Assembly (NCBI GenBank): GCA_018262455.1
Contig: JAGSPR010000096.1
Location: 1 to 17,334 of the forward strand
Source of the DNA: Deltaproteobacteria bacterium
GTDB lineage: Bacteria > Myxococcota > Polyangia > Haliangiales > Haliangiaceae
Direction of reading: 5' to 3'
DNA length: 17,334 nt
Shown piece by piece: positions 13,921-17,334 of this stretch (within the stretch, counting starts at the first letter, position 1; every line of letters begins with the position of its first letter). Under the pieces are notes generated by a model that saw nothing but the letters and a program-made list of their open reading frames with translations, did no database searches and was not told the origin of the DNA. The position numbers and the translations under genes were made by a program.

Positions 13921-15177
13921 CGGGCCGGTGCCGTCGCGCGGGATGCGCATCGCGATGGTCTGCATGATCATCAGCGTGCGCGCGATGCCCGGCGACATCG
14001 CCGGCTTGCCGCTGGTCATCAGCGAGACCGCGATATCGCGACTCGGATCGGCGTAGAGCACCACGTTCGTGAAGCCGAGGTGGCCGAAGGCACGCTGGGT
14101 GCGCAGCCCGAACAGGCTCGCGAGCCGGCCGCCGAGCATGAAGCCCATGCTGTAACGGATCGGGGCGCCGAGCGTGAAGTCGATCTCGAGGTAGGTCTGC
14201 TCGGCGATCGCGCGCTGGATCGTGCGGGTCTCGAACACCCGCACGCCATCGAGCGTGCCGCCATCGAGCAGCAGCTGCATGAAGCGCGAGGCCTCGTTCG
14301 CGGTGGACACGATGTTGCCGGCCGGCACCACGCTCGTCAGGAACCGCGGATCGTTCGACACGCGCACGGCCTCGACGAAGTCGACGCTGAGCGCGCGCCG
14401 CAGGATCTGCGCGAGGGGCGGCAGGATCGGTGGACCCGTGAACGCGTTGATCGCGACCTCGCGCAAGCGCGCCGGCGGCACCCCGAAGTTGAAGGCATCG
14501 AAGCCGAGCGGCGCGAGGATCTCGTCGCGCATCACGTCGCGCAGGGGCTTCCCGGTGACCCGCTCGATCACCGCCGCGAGCACGAACCCGCCCGTGAGTG
14601 CGTGATAGGCGAGCCGTCGGCCGGCGCGCCAGCGAGGCTTCTGGTTCGACAGCAGCGCGAGGATCTCCTGCGGTCTCTCGAGCAGGCCGACATCCGCGAA
14701 CTGCCGCGGGATGTTCGGGATCCCCGCGCGGTGCGTGAGCACGTGGCGCAGCGTGATCCGCTCCTTGCCGTGCTGGCCGAACTCCGGGATGTAGTGGGCG
14801 ACCGGATCGTCGAGGTGCAGCAGCCCGCGCTGGTCGCACAGATGGACGAGCATCGCCGTGACCATCTTCGACGCGGAGAACAGGTTGAACAGCGTGTTCG
14901 GCCCGGCGAGGACGCGATCTGCATCGGGAGGATCGAACGGCGCGTTGCCACGCACGTGGCCGATCGAGCGATCGAAGATGACCTGACCACGACGCCGGAT
15001 GCACAGCGCGAGCGCGGGATAGAGCCCGGTGCGGTAGGTCGCGCCACAGGCTTTCCAGATCGCGTCGATCACCTTGCGATCGAGACCCACGGCGAGGGGA
15101 TCGACCTCCGCGCCGCGATCGGCGACCTGTTCGATTGGCGAAACCCGGACGAGCGTCTCGAACCGACGGCGCAACAT
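13903..15177 (-). CDS. Serine beta-lactamase-fold hydrolase (second copy)
   Basis: A 424-residue serine beta-lactamase/class C PBP-like hydrolase. Counting from ATG 15177: nucleophile S101-A-S-K104, Y191-H-A as the second motif (Tyr retained, Asn replaced by Ala), and H366-L-G368 as the third. Family members cleave esters, amides or D-peptides; the substrate is unknown. There is no signal peptide. The in-frame ATG 15186 is an alternative start, but TACCAT overlaps it and lies 7 nt before ATG 15177, which is therefore preferred. It is divergent from a Fur-family regulator; a perfect palindrome at 15214-15228 lies near the likely -35 region, so control by that regulator is plausible. Its 3' end overlaps the dioxygenase gene. 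It is only distantly similar to the hydrolase at 1812-2882 outside the motifs. Confidence 0.9.
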   Translation of the reverse strand: MLRRRFETLVRVSPIEQVADRGAEVDPLAVGLDRKVIDAIWKACGATYRTGLYPALALCIRRRGQVIFDRSIGHVRGNAPFDPPDADRVLAGPNTLFNLFSASKMVTAMLVHLCDQRGLLHLDDPVAHYIPEFGQHGKERITLRHVLTHRAGIPNIPRQFADVGLLERPQEILALLSNQKPRWRAGRRLAYHALTGGFVLAAVIERVTGKPLRDVMRDEILAPLGFDAFNFGVPPARLREVAINAFTGPPILPPLAQILRRALSVDFVEAVRVSNDPRFLTSVVPAGNIVSTANEASRFMQLLLDGGTLDGVRVFETRTIQRAIAEQTYLEIDFTLGAPIRYSMGFMLGGRLASLFGLRTQRAFGHLGFTNVVLYADPSRDIAVSLMTSGKPAMSPGIARTLMIMQTIAMRIPRDGTGPLRRRG

Positions 15178-15184
15178 CTCGACC

Positions 15185-15190
15185 ATGGTA
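15185..15190 (-). promoter_or_regulatory. Predicted leaderless -10 box (TACCAT)
   Basis: Minus strand: TACCAT, GGTCGAG (7 nt), then ATG 15177 of the hydrolase. The hexamer is identical to the one before the sigma-like gene. It overlaps the alternative ATG at 15186, which would then not be transcribed. Confidence 0.42.
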
Positions 15191-15213
15191 TCACGCCCGA
15201 CCCGCGCTACATA

Positions 15214-15228
15214 TGCAACGAAGTTGCA
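15214..15228. promoter_or_regulatory. Perfect palindrome, likely Fur-family operator
   Basis: TGCAACGAAGTTGCA is a perfect 6-3-6 inverted repeat between the divergent hydrolase and Fur-family genes. Read as TGCAA-N5-TTGCA it closely resembles the Nur box recalled from Streptomyces (TTGCAA-N5-TTGCAA). It lies just upstream of a possible -35 (TTGCGT, 15234-15239) for the regulator gene and near the expected -35 of the hydrolase gene, fitting autoregulation and control of the neighbour. Confidence 0.6.
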
Positions 15229-15257
15229 CCTGATTGCGTTGGCCAGCACCGCGGGCG

Positions 15258-15263
15258 TACAGT
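15258..15263 (+). promoter_or_regulatory. Predicted leaderless -10 box (TACAGT)
   Basis: TACAGT, 6 nt, then ATG 15270 of the Fur-family gene; a possible -35, TTGCGT, lies at 15234-15239 with an 18-bp spacer. No Shine-Dalgarno precedes the ATG. Confidence 0.5.
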
Positions 15264-15269
15264 GCAAGA

Positions 15270-15695
15270 ATGGCGAAGAACCTCGACGAGCTGCGCGACG
15301 CGGTGCGCGCGTGCGGGCTTCGGGCAACGCCATCGCGGATCGCCGTGCTCGAGCTCGTGCGCACGAGCGGCTCGCCGATCTCTCACGCGGATGCCGCGGA
15401 CCGGCTCGCCTTGCAGGTGTGGGATCGCGCCACGATCTATCGCAACCTGACGGATCTCGCCGAGGCGGGCCTGCTGCGGCGCACCGATGTCGGTGACCAC
15501 GTGTGGCGGTTCGAGGCGCTCGCGCCGGGCGATGATCCGAAGGCCTCCCACGCGCACTTCGTCTGCACCGAGTGCGGCACCATCGAGTGCCTGCCCGAGC
15601 TCGAGATCTCCACCCGCCGCGCGAAGGTTCCCCGCGCGGTCAAGCAGCGTCAGGTCGAGGTCCACGTGCGCGGCCTGTGCGACGGCTGCAGCTGA
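15270..15695 (+). CDS. Fur-family metal- or peroxide-responsive repressor
   Basis: A 141-residue Fur-family DNA-binding regulator of normal length. Residues 1-80 form the winged-helix domain, with the recognition-helix block WDRATIYRNLTDLAEAGLL (51-69). The C-terminal dimerisation domain has a structural Cys4 zinc site, C99-x2-C102 and C137-x2-C140, and likely regulatory ligands H77, H94, H96 and H132. Which signal it senses (Fe, Zn, Ni or peroxide) cannot be decided from this; the Nur-like palindrome upstream and the Cys4 site are compatible with several subfamilies. ATG 15270 follows TACAGT by 6 nt without a Shine-Dalgarno, so the message is probably leaderless; an in-frame upstream ATG at 15234 would lie within the promoter. 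Divergent from the hydrolase gene; convergent, 19 nt away, with the lipoprotein gene. Confidence 0.93.
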   Translation: MAKNLDELRDAVRACGLRATPSRIAVLELVRTSGSPISHADAADRLALQVWDRATIYRNLTDLAEAGLLRRTDVGDHVWRFEALAPGDDPKASHAHFVCTECGTIECLPELEISTRRAKVPRAVKQRQVEVHVRGLCDGCS

Positions 15696-15714
15696 TCCGG
15701 CGGGACGAACCTGC

Positions 15715-16707
15715 TCAGGGGCGGACGCGGACACAGGTCTCGTACCATCGCGCCCCGAGCCGCTCGTCGCGCTGGACGATCCAGATCGGGATGTCGGTCG
15801 GCCCGTCGAGGTCGACGGCCTTGGGCGCCCGATAGTCGCTGAACAGCGGCGCGGGGTTGCCAGAGAAGTCGCGTGGCCCGCCGGTCGAGCCACTCGAGAA
15901 CCCGCCGGCACCGGCCATCCACTGGTACGTCAGGCTCTCGGTGAACGTCTGCTCCATGCCGTCGATGGTCGGGACGACGTACGTCTCTCGCGCCCCGTCC
16001 GGCTCGACCGGCAAGATCCGCACGCGCTGGGTCGGCACGAGCTCGAGCGGCGCGGTCTGATCCACGCAGCGCCCCATCGGCAGGGGCTGGGGATCGACGC
16101 CATCCTTGGCGGCCGTGAACGGGGTCACCGGGGGGTTGTGGTTCTCGCTCAGCCCGGGCGGGATCCGCGGGGACACGCGCAGCCGCTTGGCGGCGAACAG
16201 ATCGAGCTCCGGATCGACGCCGTCACCACCGACCTGCAGCGAGAGGCCGTAATCGATGCCGCCGAGCCCCTGGAACACATCGCCGTCGAGCACCTTGAGG
16301 ACGACGCCGAGCAGGTTGCCGTCGGGCATGATGGTCGCGCACAGCGCGGGAGCAGGCGCCTGTGGGTCGGGCTCGATCGTGATGTCGGGATCGTCGAGCA
16401 GGCCCTGCGCGAGCACGGTCTCGGGCGAGCGACAGCGGTCCGCCGAATTGAGGGCGCACAGCGTGAGCGAGTAGCGGAGCTGGCGATCGAAGCTCGGATC
16501 GGCCACGAGCGCGCAGACGGTGCTGGGCCTGAGCTGCTCGAGCAACGCCACCGGATCCACCGGCATCGAGAGATCGACGTCGATGATCTGGTCGGGAACA
16601 TCCGCGACCATCGCGAGCACGCGGGTGTCGAGCACGATGTTCTCGTTCTCGAACGAGCCGCAGCCCTCGAGCGTCGCGACCACCGTGATCAGCACGAGCG
16701 GCCTCAC
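15715..16707 (-). CDS. Lipoprotein coupled to TonB-dependent receptor
   Basis: A 330-residue predicted lipoprotein of no family I recognise. A short hydrophobic signal ends in a lipobox-like LEGC16 (Glu at -2 is unusual), followed by GSFENEN. The mature part is acidic, with several further cysteines, a Pro-rich middle and a C-terminal WYETCVRVRP. The start is GTG 16707, overlapping the stop of the beta-barrel gene as GTGA, with GAGG 6 nt upstream; the frame can be read further upstream but only through the barrel gene, so GTG is preferred. Such tight pairing suggests it works with the outer-membrane receptor, perhaps as a surface or periplasmic binding partner for its cargo. This is inference from position. 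Confidence 0.8.
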   Translation of the reverse strand: MRPLVLITVVATLEGCGSFENENIVLDTRVLAMVADVPDQIIDVDLSMPVDPVALLEQLRPSTVCALVADPSFDRQLRYSLTLCALNSADRCRSPETVLAQGLLDDPDITIEPDPQAPAPALCATIMPDGNLLGVVLKVLDGDVFQGLGGIDYGLSLQVGGDGVDPELDLFAAKRLRVSPRIPPGLSENHNPPVTPFTAAKDGVDPQPLPMGRCVDQTAPLELVPTQRVRILPVEPDGARETYVVPTIDGMEQTFTESLTYQWMAGAGGFSSGSTGGPRDFSGNPAPLFSDYRAPKAVDLDGPTDIPIWIVQRDERLGARWYETCVRVRP

Positions 16708-17334
16708 CAGGTACCTCGGAGCCCGAGCGTCGGCAGGATCGGGAAGCTCGTGATCGGCGCCGACTCGCGGAACCGATAGTCGTACTCCGTGCCCTCGACG
16801 TTCTTGAAGTTCGCGACGTTGATGATGTCGATGTATAGCCCGAGGCTCCAGGTGTTGTAGAGCCACACCTTCTCGGCACGGACGTCGAGCTGGCGAAACG
16901 TCGGGGTACGGACCGACCGAGAAGCGCCGAGGACGGGATCGTAGCTGCCGGTATCCGCGTTGTAGGTCGAGCCGATCACCGGGGTTTCTGGACGACCGGT
17001 CGCGAGCTGGAACCGGGCCCCGAGCTCGTAGCCCTTGCCCGGCTTGTAGCTCGCGACCGCGTTCAGCACGTGGGGCTGATCGAACGCGGTCGGCCTGGGA
17101 TCGTCATCGGCGTCGGTGCGCTGGCGCGACTGGCTGAACGTGTACGACAGCCAGCCGAAGGCGTGCTCGGTGATCTCGCGCTTGATCAGGATCTCGAAGC
17201 CCAGCGACGTGCGCTGGCCGGTGTTCGCGAAGTTGACGTAGGTGAACGTGCCGTCGGGGTTCTGCTTGACGTCGTTGGTGAACACGACAAGGTTCTTGCG
17301 GCTCTCGTAGTAGATCTCGCTGTCGACCGACCAC
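16704..17334 (-). CDS. TonB-dependent receptor-like outer-membrane barrel, 3' part
   Basis: The C-terminal 209 codons of a larger gene whose 5' end lies beyond the window; the frame stays open to the last base, so a GTG at 17285 is an internal codon and not a start. The protein consists of alternating beta strands and turns typical of a TonB-dependent-receptor barrel: TSLGFEILIKREI, FGWLSYTFSQSR, HVLNAVASYKPGKGYELGARFQLATGRP, and a closing TWSLGLYIDIINVANFKNVEGTEY followed by a final strand ending in aromatic Trp (LGLRGTW), as expected for BAM-assembled barrels. The plug domain and TonB box are not visible, so the assignment rests on the barrel alone. Cargo unknown. Coupled to the lipoprotein downstream. 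Confidence 0.82.
   Translation of the reverse strand, partial: WSVDSEIYYESRKNLVVFTNDVKQNPDGTFTYVNFANTGQRTSLGFEILIKREITEHAFGWLSYTFSQSRQRTDADDDPRPTAFDQPHVLNAVASYKPGKGYELGARFQLATGRPETPVIGSTYNADTGSYDPVLGASRSVRTPTFRQLDVRAEKVWLYNTWSLGLYIDIINVANFKNVEGTEYDYRFRESAPITSFPILPTLGLRGTW

Noticed and set aside
17104..17285. GTG at 17285 as the start of a separate 193-residue protein
   Set aside because: The frame is open and beta-barrel-like upstream to the window edge, so this is an internal codon of a longer receptor gene.

Overview
The window is a gene-dense, very GC-rich stretch (about 70% GC by eye) with strong G/C third-position bias. It looks chromosomal and is most consistent with the Myxococcota (Polyangia/Haliangiales-like; class less certain). 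The reasons are two 'eukaryote-type' Ser/Thr kinases (one with the HRDVSPSN catalytic loop common in that phylum, one fused to TPRs), a divergent sigma-70-like regulator paired with a zinc-finger kinase, and many lipoproteins with Asp/Gly/Ala-rich linkers. No rRNA, tRNA, transposon, integrase, phage gene or CRISPR array was seen, and no gap without a gene exceeds about 140 bases.

Layout. 26-1753 (-) is a tail-anchored Ser/Thr kinase, divergent from 1812-2882 (+), a serine beta-lactamase-fold hydrolase. 2991-3407 (+) is a small secreted protein followed by a DoxX-family membrane protein (3475-4035, +). Next is a leftward set, read from right to left: a 38-residue small ORF (6729-6845), a YjbQ/UPF0047 enzyme (6316-6732), an SMI1/KNR4 (SUKH) protein (5580-6323), an unknown 140-residue protein (5151-5573) and a cytosolic C39-like cysteine-peptidase-fold protein (4117-5073). 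The first four are tightly coupled; the C39 gene probably has its own promoter. Divergent from it is a rightward pair, an extensin-like/M15-type protein (6876-7724) and an M28 metallopeptidase lipoprotein (7721-8596), converging on a secreted protein of unknown role (8611-9258, -).

9395-10279 (-) is a sigma-70-like factor, divergent by 32 bp from 10312-13167 (+), a protein with an N-terminal anti-sigma-type zinc finger, a kinase domain, one membrane segment and a large exported TPR region. Together they look like a self-contained signalling unit. Then come a Tat-exported lipoprotein intradiol dioxygenase (13252-13920, +), a second beta-lactamase-fold hydrolase (13903-15177, -) divergent from a Fur-family regulator (15270-15695, +) with a perfect palindrome between them, and a lipoprotein (15715-16707, -) translationally coupled to a TonB-dependent-receptor-like beta-barrel whose 5' part lies outside the window (16704-17334, -).

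The most striking non-gene signal is a recurring promoter arrangement. At seven transcription-unit starts a TANNNT hexamer sits exactly 6 or 7 nt before a start codon that lacks a Shine-Dalgarno, with one near miss at 9 nt. Several genes inside transcription units instead have good Shine-Dalgarno sequences or overlap the preceding stop. This is the signature of leaderless transcription. It moves three starts downstream by 9 nt and supports an otherwise overlooked 38-codon gene.
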